A DNA stretch of 64,000 nt from Erwinia billingiae Eb661 (GCF_000196615.1 NC_014306.1:3472001-3536000), one strand, 5' to 3'; positions 20,821 to 31,190 are shown, counted from the stretch's first letter. Notes: a model not told the origin generated them from the sequence alone. Numbers and translations are program-made.

Positions 20821-21621
20821 TTAGGATGTTGTCCGTTTACAAGGCCGTAATGCGTGGCGATAGCGCTCCGGCGTGGTGCCAGACTGCTGCTGAAACATGA
20901 CAATCAATGCCGAGGCGGAGTTGTACCCCAGATCCAGTGCCGTCTCCTGCACGGTTTTTCCCTGTTCCAACAGCGAGATGGCATGCAGAAAGCGCAGGCG
21001 TTGCCGCCATTCGCTAAACGACATTCCCAGCTGTGCCTGGCAGCGCCGCGACAGCGTGCGCTCGGTGGTGAACACGCGCGTCGCCCACTGCGCCAGCGTG
21101 GTGTTATCCGCCGGATCCTGTTCTAACGCCAGCAATACCGGCGACAGGATTTTATCGTCGGAGGTCGGCAGATAACTCTCCTGCTCTTCCGCCAGCTTCA
21201 GCTGATCCAACAGCACCCCGCACAGTCGTCGATCTTCCTCACTGGCAGGCACCGAGACGGCGCGCTGCGCGAAGTCCTCCATGATCGCCTTAACGATCGG
21301 ATTGACGTTCAGCAGGCAGGCGCTGGTGGGCAGGCCCGCGCAGAATTCCGCCGCCACGTTAAAGGTGTAGAAAAAGGCCTGTTTCGGATTAAAGCTGGTG
21401 TGTTCGACCCCTGGCGGGATCCAGATCGGGATCGCGGTGGGCGTCAGCAGGCGCTGTCCCGCCACCTGCATTTGTAGCACGTTGCTCTGGACGAAAATAA
21501 CCTGTCCCCAGACGTGCGTATGCGGCAAATATTCGGTATTGGCGTTGGCATGCTCATAACGAAAGAAGTAGTGCAGGCTGCTGGCATCCACCGGGGCGGT
21601 GTAGGTAATTTGCGCGATCAT
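20821..21621 (-). CDS. AraC-family regulator with cupin domain (NimR-like)
   Basis: N-terminal cupin-like sensor (EYLPHTHVWGQVIFV, IPIWIPPGVEHTS) and a C-terminal AraC HTH pair (TTERTLSRRCQAQLGMSFSE, then ETALDLGYNSASALIVMF). 266 residues. The layout matches regulators such as E. coli NimR that control a divergent exporter. The divergent neighbour here is an EamA transporter, its probable target. The pair is absent from this site in E. coli, where flk follows pdxB. Confidence 0.85.
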   Translation of the reverse strand: MIAQITYTAPVDASSLHYFFRYEHANANTEYLPHTHVWGQVIFVQSNVLQMQVAGQRLLTPTAIPIWIPPGVEHTSFNPKQAFFYTFNVAAEFCAGLPTSACLLNVNPIVKAIMEDFAQRAVSVPASEEDRRLCGVLLDQLKLAEEQESYLPTSDDKILSPVLLALEQDPADNTTLAQWATRVFTTERTLSRRCQAQLGMSFSEWRQRLRFLHAISLLEQGKTVQETALDLGYNSASALIVMFQQQSGTTPERYRHALRPCKRTTS

Positions 21622-21720
21622 TCTGTCCGGTCAGTAACGGTTATTGTCCGATATTCACTATCTGTCTTTAATGCGACAAGCGTACACTGTTTCCTCTGGC
21701 TTCCCAACCTGGTTTTACCG

Positions 21721-22635
21721 ATGAATTTTCTGTTTCCCCTGCTGGCCGTGCTGATCTGGTCAGTGAACGCCATCGTCAGCAAAGTGTCGGCTGGCGCGAT
21801 CGATCCTGCGGCGATCTCCTTCTATCGCTGGCTGCTGGCGTTGCTGACCCTGACGCCCTTTGTGCTGCCTTCCGTCTGGCGTAACCGACAGCAGATCCTC
21901 AAGGTGTGGTGGAAACTGTTGGTTCTCGGCCTGCTGGGCATGGTGCTGTATCAGAGCCTGGCCTATTACGCCGCGCACAGCGTGACCGCGCTGTTTATGG
22001 GCATCCTCAATGCGCTGATCCCGCTGTTAACGGTGTTAATCAGCATTGTGCTGCTGCGGGTGGCACCGACGGTGGGCATCGTTATCGGCAGCCTGCTGTC
22101 GTTTGGCGGTCTGGTGTGGTTGGTCAGCCAGGGGCATCCGCAACAGCTGCTGTCGCACGGCATGGGCCAGGGCGAACTGATGATGTTCGCCGCCTCAACC
22201 TCCTATGCGCTGTATGGCGTGCTGACTAAACGCTGGGCGATCCCACTGCCCAACTGGCAGAGTCTGTATGTGCAGATTGCGTTTGGCGTGCTGATGCTGT
22301 TACCGAACTTCCTGATGGCGAAGGACGTTTCGCTTAACCTGCACAATATTCCGCTGGTGCTGTTTGCCGGTCTGTTCGCCTCAATCCTCGCCCCGTTCCT
22401 GTGGATCCACGGCGTGATGCGGATGGGTGCCAACACCGCGACCATCTTTATGAATCTGGCGCCGATTTTTACCGCCATTATCGCCGTGCTGTTCCTGCAT
22501 GAGCAGCTGCACAGCTATCACTATATCGGCGGTGGCATCACCCTGCTGGGCGTGATCCTGGCACAGCGTCTTCGCACCCCGTTACGGGTGAAGAAAACCG
22601 CCGCGGTTGACCCCGTTTTACCCAGGGCTGAATGA
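21721..22635 (+). CDS. EamA/DMT-family metabolite exporter
   Basis: Ten-helix transporter made of two EamA repeats (FLFPLLAVLIWSVNAIVSK at the N-terminus; GQGELMMFAASTSYALYGVLTKR opens repeat two). Start taken as ATG 21721, giving 304 residues, normal for the family; upstream in-frame codons run into the divergent promoter region. Substrate unknown. Probably an exporter switched on by the adjacent AraC protein. Confidence 0.85.
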   Translation: MNFLFPLLAVLIWSVNAIVSKVSAGAIDPAAISFYRWLLALLTLTPFVLPSVWRNRQQILKVWWKLLVLGLLGMVLYQSLAYYAAHSVTALFMGILNALIPLLTVLISIVLLRVAPTVGIVIGSLLSFGGLVWLVSQGHPQQLLSHGMGQGELMMFAASTSYALYGVLTKRWAIPLPNWQSLYVQIAFGVLMLLPNFLMAKDVSLNLHNIPLVLFAGLFASILAPFLWIHGVMRMGANTATIFMNLAPIFTAIIAVLFLHEQLHSYHYIGGGITLLGVILAQRLRTPLRVKKTAAVDPVLPRAE

Positions 22636-22678
22636 GCAGGTTAACCTCCGACGCATGATCGTCCCTGAAAGAATCATT

Positions 22679-22706
22679 AAGGCCGGAGATTTCCGGCCTT
22701 TTCTTT
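22679..22706 (+). terminator. Rho-independent terminator after the EamA gene
   Basis: AAGGCCGGA and TCCGGCCTT pair over a short loop and are followed by TTCTTT. It separates the exporter from flk. Confidence 0.85.
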
Positions 22707-22839
22707 CCCTTGTGCCGATAAATTATTTCCCGCTGCCATGCCCTCGCCACTACCTATCACCGGGCGGGATTGTTATCATAGCCAATCATACTTTCTCCGG
22801 CGTGCCCCGGATGTTGACCTTTCAGTGAAGGATTTTGTC

Positions 22840-23877
22840 ATGCAACCTCTTAGCGGCCCCGGTGCGCCGATCCCCGGCGACCGGACGACGGTCGATGCCA
22901 AACCTGGCACCACCCGCCCAGGCCCGGGAGATCAACCCTTATCACCCGCACAGCGCACCACGCTGGAAAGGCTGATCGTCAAAATCATGTCGCTGAGTTC
23001 GCTGAAGTCGCCTGAACTGTGGGCCGGAATGCGCCACGAAGTGGGAGTGAAAAACGATGCGGGTTTGCTGTCGCGCCATTTTCCGGCAGCGGAGCAGTTT
23101 CTCAATACGCGCCTGTCGCAGGTACAGAACACCCATGCGACCCGCCAGCTGTTCCAGCAGTTGACCGATCTGCTGCCGCAGGGAAATAACCGCCAGGCGG
23201 TCAGTGACTTTATCCGCCAGCAGTTTGGCCACACGGTGCTCAGCTCGCTGAATCCGGACCAGCTGCGCCAGGTGCTGACCATGTTGCAGAACGGCCAGAT
23301 GGCCATTCCTCAACCGCAGCAGAGTCGCGTGTCCGATCGCACCCTGCTTCCGGCAGAGCATCACACCCTCAATCAGCAGATTTCCCGCCTGGCTGCCGCC
23401 ACCGGCGAACAGCCGGTCAAGCTGTGGGCATCGGCGATGAAGATGGTGAATTTGCACAGCGGCGATCCCATCCCGTCACGCCTGTATCCGCTGCTGACGC
23501 AATACCTGCAGGCCAGCCAGACGCTGAGCCAGCATCCGGCCCCGACCTTACCGATGCTGTTAGCCTCGCTGAAAGTGCCGCCAGACCATGCCGAGCAACG
23601 CCTGCTGGAAGATGCCAGCCAGCAACGTTTCCAGCAGCCACCGCTGGCGGTGCTGACCACCTCGCAGGCGCAGGATCTGATGAACCTGCTGTTTGCCCGT
23701 CGTGCGGAACGCCTGCGCGAACAGCTACTGCCGGACAGCGAAATCAACCCTCAGCCGATTGTCGCTCCGCTGTCTGGCAACCTGCCGCCTGTGCTGCAGC
23801 CGCTGGTCAATCGTCCGGTCTTCACCGCCTTTGCGGTGCTGGTGCTGATTGTTTTCCTGATGTGGATTTTCCTCTAG
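22840..23877 (+). CDS. flk: Flagella biosynthesis regulator Flk (RflH)
   Basis: Inner-membrane-anchored factor that in Salmonella and E. coli links FlgM/hook export to flagellar assembly. 345 residues: Pro-rich N-terminus, family segments SRHFPAAEQFL, GNNRQAVSDFIRQQFG and IPQPQQS-DRTLLPAEHHTL, and one C-terminal membrane helix (FTAFAVLVLIVFLMWIFL). Start ATG 22840 follows GAAGGA; an upstream in-frame ATG at 22738 has no support. It is slightly longer than the E. coli protein. No other flagellar gene is in view. Confidence 0.9.
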   Translation: MQPLSGPGAPIPGDRTTVDAKPGTTRPGPGDQPLSPAQRTTLERLIVKIMSLSSLKSPELWAGMRHEVGVKNDAGLLSRHFPAAEQFLNTRLSQVQNTHATRQLFQQLTDLLPQGNNRQAVSDFIRQQFGHTVLSSLNPDQLRQVLTMLQNGQMAIPQPQQSRVSDRTLLPAEHHTLNQQISRLAAATGEQPVKLWASAMKMVNLHSGDPIPSRLYPLLTQYLQASQTLSQHPAPTLPMLLASLKVPPDHAEQRLLEDASQQRFQQPPLAVLTTSQAQDLMNLLFARRAERLREQLLPDSEINPQPIVAPLSGNLPPVLQPLVNRPVFTAFAVLVLIVFLMWIFL

Positions 23878-23880
23878 GCC

Positions 23881-24330
23881 TTAGCAGCCACAATCTTCAG
23901 GCATTGTCTGCGCAGGCCATTCGCCTGCGGCTTCTCCCTGCGTGACCGGATGCCGGTCACGCAGCCAGAAATCCAGCCCGCCGATTAACTCTTTCACCCG
24001 AAATCCCGCCGCCGCCAGCTTCCAGGCCCCCTTGGTCGATCCGTTACAGCCAATGCCATCACAATAGGTGACGTACACCTTGTCGCTGTTCAGCTGTGAC
24101 AAGGTTTCCGCCGTCATCGTGCGGTGTGGAAAGCTGACTGCACCGCAGATATGTCCGGCCTGATACTGCTCAGCGGAGCGCGTATCCAGCACCACGATGT
24201 CGCTGATACCGCGCGCTAAATCCTGCGCCACATCCCAGGCATCGGCGTAATACGCCAGCTTATCCCTGAGCCACGCCTCGCTTGTCGCTGCTGAGGGTGG
24301 CGGAAACTGTAAAACGGCTGATTGAGACAT
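23881..24330 (-). CDS. Rhodanese-domain protein
   Basis: Single rhodanese domain of 149 residues: DIVVLDTRSAEQYQAGHICGAVSFPH, then the active-site loop with Cys in YVTYCDGIGCNGSTKGAWKL, and ELIGGLDFWLRD. Expected to be a sulfur carrier or sulfurtransferase; partner unknown. Ends in a CGC tail. Its stop is only three bases from the convergent flk stop. Divergent from a MocR regulator that may control it. Confidence 0.88.
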   Translation of the reverse strand: MSQSAVLQFPPPSAATSEAWLRDKLAYYADAWDVAQDLARGISDIVVLDTRSAEQYQAGHICGAVSFPHRTMTAETLSQLNSDKVYVTYCDGIGCNGSTKGAWKLAAAGFRVKELIGGLDFWLRDRHPVTQGEAAGEWPAQTMPEDCGC

Positions 24331-24418
24331 GCTAACTCCTGAGCATTGGGTGAACGCTGATGATACGATGAATGGGCCTTAGCGATAGTACCCATTCAGA
24401 GGAGAGGATAAGACCATT

Positions 24419-25852
24419 ATGCCGCACGCCACGGTTGCCATTATTCAGCTGTTCGACTCGCTACAGGCCCAGTCCAAACGGGAAAAGCTCTGCACCACCT
24501 TGCGCCAGCTGATCCGCAGCGGCATGTTGACCAGTGGCGAGCGCCTGCCTTCCTCACGGCTGCTGGCCAGTGATTTGGCGCTGTCCAGAATCACGGTCGA
24601 GGCGGCTTACGCGCAGCTTGAAAGTGAAGGCTATCTGCAACGCCAGACCGGAAAAGGCACCTTCGTGTCGGTGAGTCTGGCAGACCATCCGCCACGCAAA
24701 AAACCGCCTGAGCCGACGGCGGCCACCCTTTCCGCCCGTGGCAACCGCATCGTGGCCACCGGCGGTTGCCAGGATCCGCTGTTTCCGCAAGCGTTTGCCG
24801 CCGGTTCCCCTGACCTGCACGCCTTTCCTCATGCCATCTGGCGCAGGCTGGTGGGTCAGCGCCTGCGGCACGCGCCGGAAGAGATGATGCGCTATGGTCA
24901 TCCGCAGGGTTTGCCGCTGCTGCAGCACGCGGTGGCCCGCTACCTTGCACAGTCACGCGGCGTGCGCTGCGAACCGGAGCAGGTGATGATCCTCACCAGC
25001 TCCCAGCAGGCGCTGCAAATGCTGGCGCTGCTATTGTGCGATGCGGGTGATACCGTCTGGCTTGAGGAGCCCGGCTACAGCGGTGCCCGCAATGCTTTTA
25101 TCAGCGCCGGCGCCAACGTCATCCCGATGCCGCTGGATGAAGAAGGAGCAACGATACCCGATAAAAAAGCCGCCAGGATGGTGTATCTGACCCCTTCCCA
25201 TCAGTATCCCACCGGCGTGGCGATGACGCTCCAGCGCCGCCTGCAGTGGCTGGCTTTGGCCCGCCGCGAAGGCTGCTGGTTGCTGGAAGACGATTACGAC
25301 AGTGAATTTTATTACCAGGATCAGCCGATGCCCGCGCTACAAGGGCTGGATGACAGCAATCGGGTGCTGTATCTCGGCACCTTCTCTAAAGTGCTGTTCC
25401 CTTCACTGCGGCTGGCGTATCTGGTGGTGCCGCCTTCGCTGGTTGATCCGCTGTCTAAGCTGCGCAGCGTGATGGACGGTCACAGTGCCCAACTGATGCA
25501 GGCCGTCACCGCCGATTTTATCAATAACGGCCATTTTCAGGCGCACCTGCGGCTGATGCGCAAGCTCTACGCCAGCCGCAGAGCATTATTACTGGAGCAA
25601 TTAGCCAGCAAGCTGGGCGATAACCTGGTGCCGCTAAGCCACAGCAGCGGGCTGCAGCTGGCGGTGACGCTGCCGAAAGGTGGAGAAGCGCGATTGACTG
25701 AGGAAGCGTTGCAACGGGGGATAATCCTGCCGCGCCTGTCGCCGTTATATTCCGCAAACGCGCAGCAGGAAGGATGGATATTAGGCTTCTCTGCCCTGCA
25801 ACGGGCAGAGATTATTCAGGCGGTAGAGAAGCTGGCGAAGCTGCGTTATTGA
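24419..25852 (+). CDS. MocR/PdxR-type transcription regulator
   Basis: Full-length MocR: GntR winged helix in the first 80 residues ([35 protein letters not shown]) and a class I aminotransferase-like domain with PLP lysine in [17 protein letters not shown]. 477 residues. It probably uses PLP or a PLP adduct as signal. Likely targets are itself and the divergent rhodanese gene; it overlaps the tail of convergent yfcJ by seven bases. Confidence 0.88.
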   Translation: MPHATVAIIQLFDSLQAQSKREKLCTTLRQLIRSGMLTSGERLPSSRLLASDLALSRITVEAAYAQLESEGYLQRQTGKGTFVSVSLADHPPRKKPPEPTAATLSARGNRIVATGGCQDPLFPQAFAAGSPDLHAFPHAIWRRLVGQRLRHAPEEMMRYGHPQGLPLLQHAVARYLAQSRGVRCEPEQVMILTSSQQALQMLALLLCDAGDTVWLEEPGYSGARNAFISAGANVIPMPLDEEGATIPDKKAARMVYLTPSHQYPTGVAMTLQRRLQWLALARREGCWLLEDDYDSEFYYQDQPMPALQGLDDSNRVLYLGTFSKVLFPSLRLAYLVVPPSLVDPLSKLRSVMDGHSAQLMQAVTADFINNGHFQAHLRLMRKLYASRRALLLEQLASKLGDNLVPLSHSSGLQLAVTLPKGGEARLTEEALQRGIILPRLSPLYSANAQQEGWILGFSALQRAEIIQAVEKLAKLRY

Positions 25853-27021
25853 TTGCGGGCAAAATTCAGCGTCACGGCGATACCCAACACGGCGCAGACG
25901 GCGCCGGCCAGATACACCGAGCCGTAGCCCATCGAGGTGGCCAGCAGACCGGTTAACGGGCCGCTGGCACCGTAGGCGATATCCTGAAAGGCTGAGAATC
26001 CTCCCAGCGCCGTGCCGCGCACCTGTGGCGCAACGCGCTTAACCACTTCCACGCCCAGTGAAGGGAACACCAGCGAGCAGCCGCTACCGGTCAGCGCCGC
26101 ACCCAGCAACGCCATCCACGCCGAGGTGGATAAGCCCAGCACCATCAGGCCAACCGCTTCCACCGTCAGTGAAATCAGCGCCACTTTCAAACCGCCAAGG
26201 CGGTCCGGCATCCAGCCAAACAGAATGCGCACCAGCACAAACGAAAGGCCAAATGCGGTCAGGGCAAAACCGGCATTCCCCCACTGCTGGCTGGCGAAAT
26301 AGAGTGAGGTGAAGGTGCCGATCACCGCAAAGCCCATGCCCTGCAACGCCAGCCCAAAACCTGGAGAGAGGATCTGACCCACCACCGTCCACAACGAAGG
26401 ACGCTCGCCGCCGTGGGTGGGCACCGGCTTGACCCAAACGTTAAACAGCAGCGCGACAACGGGCAGGATCATGGTGGCAATGCCCATCGCCATAAAGCCC
26501 CATTTGTCATGCAGCATCAGGCCCAACGGGGCGCCCGCCGCCAGCGCGCCATAGATGGCCATGCCATTCCACGACATCACCTGGCCGGAACGTTTCGGGC
26601 CAACCAGCCCCATTCCCCAGGTCAGGTTGCCGGTCAGCAGCTGGCTTTCTCCAAAGCCCAGCAGTAAACGCCCTACCACCAGCAGCGCAAACTTACCCAT
26701 CACCGGCAACGGCAGCACCGCCGCCAGCACATACGCCAGTCCGACCAGCGTACAGGCGAGCATGCCCTGTAACACCGAGCGTTTGGCACCGCGCTGATCC
26801 GCCAGCCTGCCGGCATAGCCGCGCGTCAGTAAGGTCGCAAAAAACTGAATACCGACCGCGACCCCGACCATCACGTTATTCAGTCCCAGCTCCTGATGCA
26901 CAAACAGCGGGATCACCGGCAAGGCGAGGCCGGCAGTCAGATAGGTGAGGAAAACGGCAAAAGAGATGCTCGCCAGCGAGGTGGTTGGCTTGGCTGAGCG
27001 TTCAGAAAGTGTTGTCGACAT
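25846..27021 (-). CDS. yfcJ: MFS transporter YfcJ
   Basis: Twelve-helix major facilitator protein, 391 residues, with a close match in sequence to E. coli YfcJ ([60 protein letters not shown]). YfcJ is grouped with arabinose-type exporters; substrate not established. E. coli also keeps yfcJ on this side of fabB. A 42-base imperfect hairpin lies in its leader. Confidence 0.9.
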   Translation of the reverse strand: MSTTLSERSAKPTTSLASISFAVFLTYLTAGLALPVIPLFVHQELGLNNVMVGVAVGIQFFATLLTRGYAGRLADQRGAKRSVLQGMLACTLVGLAYVLAAVLPLPVMGKFALLVVGRLLLGFGESQLLTGNLTWGMGLVGPKRSGQVMSWNGMAIYGALAAGAPLGLMLHDKWGFMAMGIATMILPVVALLFNVWVKPVPTHGGERPSLWTVVGQILSPGFGLALQGMGFAVIGTFTSLYFASQQWGNAGFALTAFGLSFVLVRILFGWMPDRLGGLKVALISLTVEAVGLMVLGLSTSAWMALLGAALTGSGCSLVFPSLGVEVVKRVAPQVRGTALGGFSAFQDIAYGASGPLTGLLATSMGYGSVYLAGAVCAVLGIAVTLNFARNQ

Positions 27022-27651
27022 GGTTGTCCTTGTTTTACGTAAGGGCTCGCCGGTTCAGACGCGCCCAAAAGTGCCATTGCCGGAGCAATGCCAGGGGCGC
27101 GTTGTTTGACGTTAGACGCTTACGCAACATCGTGGCGACGTTGAGGAGAGTAATCTTGAGTGGAAAGTGTGGAGGAAAGTCCGCCAACCGTCAACGTTTG
27201 TAAACGGGACGACTGTAAGCGAATTACGTCGTAAATTACCGGGAAATTGGGCCAACCCCGGGCTTGTTTGCCCTTCAACTGCGAAGAAACTCACAATTCC
27301 TGCATATCAAATGCGCACGGGCGTCAACAGTTGGCCATTTTTGAATCAGACCGTTAGCCTTGCCAGCAAATTGTTAATGAAAAGATATCAAATCACCTGA
27401 ATTTAACAAAATAAAAACATTATTTTGGCGTATAAATCCAATATTTATAATTAACTAACAATTATTTAACTATATTTACGCTAAATTTTAACTAAAAAAG
27501 TCAGCGATCACACTTCACTCAGCTGGCTGCCAGAGTCCTGAAAATTGCTTGCTATCTTGCTCCGGTGGCTAACGCCATATCTGACCACTATAAGCTCGCG
27601 CCTGGCGGGTAACTAAAGCGGAGAGTCCGCGCCCTACAATAAGGTATTGCT
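27022..27651. other. 630-bp non-coding divergent region between yfcJ and the pentose operon
   Basis: No credible gene is seen. The yfcJ side carries a hairpin at 27060-27101 (outer CGCGCCC/GGGCGCG, inner CATTGC/GCAATG). From about 27360 to 27500 the sequence is strongly AT-rich (runs of A and T, TTATTTAAC-type words), as in silenced or regulated promoters. The operon start is preceded by AAGG at a normal distance. No confident -35/-10 pair or named operator was found. Confidence 0.6.
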
Positions 27652-28638
27652 ATGAAATTCAACGTCGCATTACTCAATGCATGTGTGGTTTCTGCCTGCA
27701 TGCTGTTTACAACACCCTCCTTCTCAGCTGAAAAACATGATATCGCTGTGGTGGCGAAAGTCACCGGCATTCCCTGGTTTACCCGCATGGAAGTGGGCGT
27801 GAAAGAAGCCGCCACCAAGCTTGACGTCAATGCCTATCAGGTCGGCGGTTCAACGCCCGATCCGGCGCAGCAGGTGAAGGTGATTGAAGATCTGATCGCC
27901 AAAAAAGTCGATGCCATTATCGTGGTGCCAAACGATGCCAAGGTGCTGGAGCCGGTGCTGAAGAAGGCCCGCGATCAGGGCATCGTGGTGTTGACCCATG
28001 AATCCCCGGATCAGCCGATTGGTCAGTGGGATGTGGAAACCATCGACAGCCAGAAATATGCCGAAAAGAACATGGATGAGCTGGCCAGTGCGATGGGCGG
28101 CAAAGGCGGTTACGCGATTTATGTCGGATCGCTGACCGTGCCACTGCATAACGCCTGGGCTGACGCCGCCATCAAATACCAGAAACAGAAATACCCGGAT
28201 ATGCATGAAGTCACTTCCCGCCTGCCTGTGGCGGAGAGTATTGATAAATCCTACGCCACCACCCTCGATCTGATGCGCACCTACCCTGACCTGAAAGGGA
28301 TCATCGGCTTTGGCTCGCTCGGCCCGATTGGTGCCGGTCAGGCGGTGAAAAGCAAACGGGCGAAAAACAAAATTGCCGTAGTGGGTATCGCGATGCCAGC
28401 GCAGGCCGCGCCGTACCTGGCGTCTGGCGACATCAAAAAAGCGCTGCTGTGGGACCCGAAAGATGCCGGCTTTGCGCTGGTGAGTCTGGCCGACCAGATT
28501 CTGGATGGCAAACAGGTCACGCCTGACCTGACTATCGATGGCCTCGGTAAAGCCGATGTGGATATGAAAACCCATGTGATCCGCTTCAACCGCATTCTGG
28601 AAGTGACCAAAGATAACGCCAAAACGCTCGGATTCTGA
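27652..28638 (+). CDS. Sugar ABC transporter substrate-binding protein (LsrB/RhaS-like)
   Basis: Periplasmic type I binding protein, 328 residues. Signal peptide of about 25 residues (VVSACMLFTTPSFSA), then EKHDIAVVAKVTGIPWFTRMEVG. LWDPKDAGFALVSLADQIL near the end resembles LsrB and rhamnose-binding proteins, but the residues that bind AI-2 in LsrB (the Asp-Gln pair after SS-T) are not obviously kept, so a pentose, pentulose or sugar alcohol is more likely. First gene of a six-gene operon. Confidence 0.85.
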   Translation: MKFNVALLNACVVSACMLFTTPSFSAEKHDIAVVAKVTGIPWFTRMEVGVKEAATKLDVNAYQVGGSTPDPAQQVKVIEDLIAKKVDAIIVVPNDAKVLEPVLKKARDQGIVVLTHESPDQPIGQWDVETIDSQKYAEKNMDELASAMGGKGGYAIYVGSLTVPLHNAWADAAIKYQKQKYPDMHEVTSRLPVAESIDKSYATTLDLMRTYPDLKGIIGFGSLGPIGAGQAVKSKRAKNKIAVVGIAMPAQAAPYLASGDIKKALLWDPKDAGFALVSLADQILDGKQVTPDLTIDGLGKADVDMKTHVIRFNRILEVTKDNAKTLGF

Positions 28639-28716
28639 TGGCTGGGCCCGGCCGGTCACATCGGTGACCGGCAAGCGGGCCGCCTGCGGCTACAGTCCCT
28701 ACGGTGAGTAAATTCT

Positions 28717-30210
28717 ATGTCGCAAACCTTTCTCTCTCTCGACCATATCAGCAAATCCTTTCCTGGCGTTCAGGCGCTGGATAACATCAGCCTGACGCTG
28801 AATAAGGGCGAAGTACACTGCCTGGCCGGACAAAACGGCTGCGGGAAAAGCACGCTGATTAAAGTGATTTCCGGGGTGTATCAGCCCGATAAAGGCTCGC
28901 ACATTGGCATCAATGGCAAGCTGTTCAACCATCTCAGCCCTTCCCTGTCGGCCTTTTACGGCGTGCAGGTGATTTATCAGGATCTGTCGCTGTTTCCCAA
29001 TCTGACGGTGGCAGAGAATATCGCCGTGCATCGCTATCTGCCCGGCGGTGGCTTCTGGGTAAAAAGAGCGGCAATGCGCAAACTGGCGGTCGATACCCTG
29101 CAACGCATTGGTGTGACGCTGGATCCGGACCGCAAAGTCGAAAAGCTGTCGATTGCCGATCGCCAGTTAGTGGCTATCTGTCGCGCGCTGGCCGCGGATG
29201 CCAGCCTGGTGATCATGGATGAACCCACCGCTTCCCTGACCCGCCATGAAGTCAATGGCCTGCTGCGGGTGGTCAACGAGCTGAAAGCCGCCGGGATTTG
29301 CGTGGTGTTTGTCAGCCACAAGCTGGACGAAGTCATGGAAGTGGCGGACCGCATCAGCGTGATGCGCGACGGCAAACTGGTGGGAACCTTCCCGGCCAGC
29401 GAGCTGAACAGCGACGAACTGGCGTTCCTGATGACCGGGCAACGCTTTGCCTTCAGCCATCTGCCTGAACGGGCCGATAAAAGCGAAACGCCCCTGCTGG
29501 AAGTGCGCAACCTGTCGCGCAAAGGCCAGTATCAGTCGATCAATCTGAGCCTGCGCCGGGGTGAGATTACCTCAATTGTTGGCCTGCTCGGGGCCGGACG
29601 CACCGAGCTGTGCCTGTCCCTGTTTGGCATGACCCAGCCAGACAGTGGTGAAATCTGCGTTGAGGGCCAGCCGGTCAGCCTGCGCAGCAACCGGGATGCG
29701 ATCCGCCACGGTATTGCCTATGTTTCCGAAGATCGGCAAACCCAGGGGCTGGTGATGCAGCAATCTATTTTCGACAACATGCTGGTGCCGATTTTTAACC
29801 GGCTGCATAACCGTGCCGGGCTGATGGACCAGAAAAAGGCCCGTCATCAGGTCGCCACCCTGATCCGCGAACTGAATATCAAGGTGTCGGACAGCCAGCT
29901 GCCGGTGCAAACCCTGTCCGGCGGCAATGCGCAGCGCGTGGCCATCGCCAAATGGGTGGCGACCCATCCGAAAGTGCTGATCCTTGACTCGCCCACCGTC
30001 GGCGTCGATATCGCCAATAAAGAAGGGATCTACCGGATTGCCCGCGATCTTGCCGAATCCGGCATGGCCGTGTTGATGATTTGCGATGAGATCCCGGAAG
30101 CGTATTACAACAGCCATCGCGTACTGGTGATGCGGAAAGGCGAACTGGTCGCCAGTTTTGCGCCGCACCAGTGCCAGGAAGACGAGATTGCCGGGGTGGT
30201 CAATGAATAA
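28717..30210 (+). CDS. Sugar ABC transporter ATP-binding protein (RbsA-type, two ABC domains)
   Basis: Fused double ATPase of 497 residues. Domain 1 has Walker A GQNGCGKST and Walker B LVIMDEPTASL, with the unusual signature KLSIADRQ that is usual for domain 1 of RbsA relatives. Domain 2 has the degenerate Walker A GLLGAGRTE, a good signature LSGGNAQRV, and Walker B VLILDSPTVGVD with Ser replacing the catalytic Glu. The stop overlaps the start of permease 1. Confidence 0.9.
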   Translation: MSQTFLSLDHISKSFPGVQALDNISLTLNKGEVHCLAGQNGCGKSTLIKVISGVYQPDKGSHIGINGKLFNHLSPSLSAFYGVQVIYQDLSLFPNLTVAENIAVHRYLPGGGFWVKRAAMRKLAVDTLQRIGVTLDPDRKVEKLSIADRQLVAICRALAADASLVIMDEPTASLTRHEVNGLLRVVNELKAAGICVVFVSHKLDEVMEVADRISVMRDGKLVGTFPASELNSDELAFLMTGQRFAFSHLPERADKSETPLLEVRNLSRKGQYQSINLSLRRGEITSIVGLLGAGRTELCLSLFGMTQPDSGEICVEGQPVSLRSNRDAIRHGIAYVSEDRQTQGLVMQQSIFDNMLVPIFNRLHNRAGLMDQKKARHQVATLIRELNIKVSDSQLPVQTLSGGNAQRVAIAKWVATHPKVLILDSPTVGVDIANKEGIYRIARDLAESGMAVLMICDEIPEAYYNSHRVLVMRKGELVASFAPHQCQEDEIAGVVNE

Positions 30211-31189
30211 CAAATTACGACATCTGATCGGCCACCATGAGTTCTGGCTGGGGATGCTGATCCTGCTGCTGGCTGCGGGCCTCAGCCTGCGCTCCAGCGA
30301 GTTTTTAACGCTCGGTAACCTGACCGATGTCGCCACCAGCTATGCCATCCTCGGTATTCTGGCCTGCGGCCTGTTTGTGGTGCTGATCGCCGGCGGGATC
30401 GACATTTCCTTCCCGGCCATGACCGCGATTGCGCAGTACGCAATGGCCAGTACCCTGCTGGCGCACGGCGGCAACTTCGTGACGATCTTCGCGATTGCCA
30501 TGGGGTGCGGGCTGCTGCTGGGGCTGATCAATGGCGCGCTGGTCTACTTCTTACGCGTCCCGGCGATCATCATCACTATTGCCACGCTCAACCTGTTCTA
30601 TGGCCTGCTGGTGTGGTTTACCGATGGCACCTGGCTGTACGGTTTCCCCGAGTGGTTTATGAACGGCATCAACTGGTTCTCTTTCACGGCCGCCGATGGC
30701 TATGAATACGGGCTGACGCTGCCGCTTTTATGCCTGCTGGCGGTGTTTGTGCTGACCGGCGTGCTGATGCGCTATACCCGGCTGGGACGGCAGATTTATG
30801 CGATGGGCGGCAACCGCGAATCCGCTTCCCGGCTGGGCATGAACCTGCTGACGCTGCACTTTTACGTCTACGGCTATATGGGACTGCTGGCCGGTGTTGC
30901 CGCCATCGTTCAGGCGCAGACCACCCAGTCAGTCGCGCCCAATTCGCTGGTCGGCTATGAACTCACGGTGCTGGCCGCCGTGGTTCTCGGCGGCACCAGC
31001 ATGACCGGCGGTCGCGGCTCCTTATTCGGCACGCTGCTGGGGGTGCTGCTGTTGGCCTTCCTGCAAAATGGCCTGACGCTGCTCGCCGTCTCCTCTTACT
31101 GGCATATGGTGTTTAGCGGGCTGATTATTCTGGTCAGCATCAGCGCCACCGCGTGGAATGAAAAACGCAAACTGGCGAAGGGGATGTGA
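30203..31189 (+). CDS. Sugar ABC transporter permease 1 (RbsC/LsrC family)
   Basis: Inner-membrane subunit, 328 residues from ATG 30203, which overlaps the ATPase stop (ATGAATAA). Family segments GIDISFPAMTAIAQ and AAVVLGGTSMTGGRGSLFGTLLG are clear. Eight to ten membrane helices. Confidence 0.88.
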   Translation: MNNKLRHLIGHHEFWLGMLILLLAAGLSLRSSEFLTLGNLTDVATSYAILGILACGLFVVLIAGGIDISFPAMTAIAQYAMASTLLAHGGNFVTIFAIAMGCGLLLGLINGALVYFLRVPAIIITIATLNLFYGLLVWFTDGTWLYGFPEWFMNGINWFSFTAADGYEYGLTLPLLCLLAVFVLTGVLMRYTRLGRQIYAMGGNRESASRLGMNLLTLHFYVYGYMGLLAGVAAIVQAQTTQSVAPNSLVGYELTVLAAVVLGGTSMTGGRGSLFGTLLGVLLLAFLQNGLTLLAVSSYWHMVFSGLIILVSISATAWNEKRKLAKGM

Positions 31190-31190
31190 A

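Noticed and set aside
27500..27520. CRP site before the pentose operon
   Set aside because: Only one half-site (TGTGA on the minus strand) is good; the other arm does not match.
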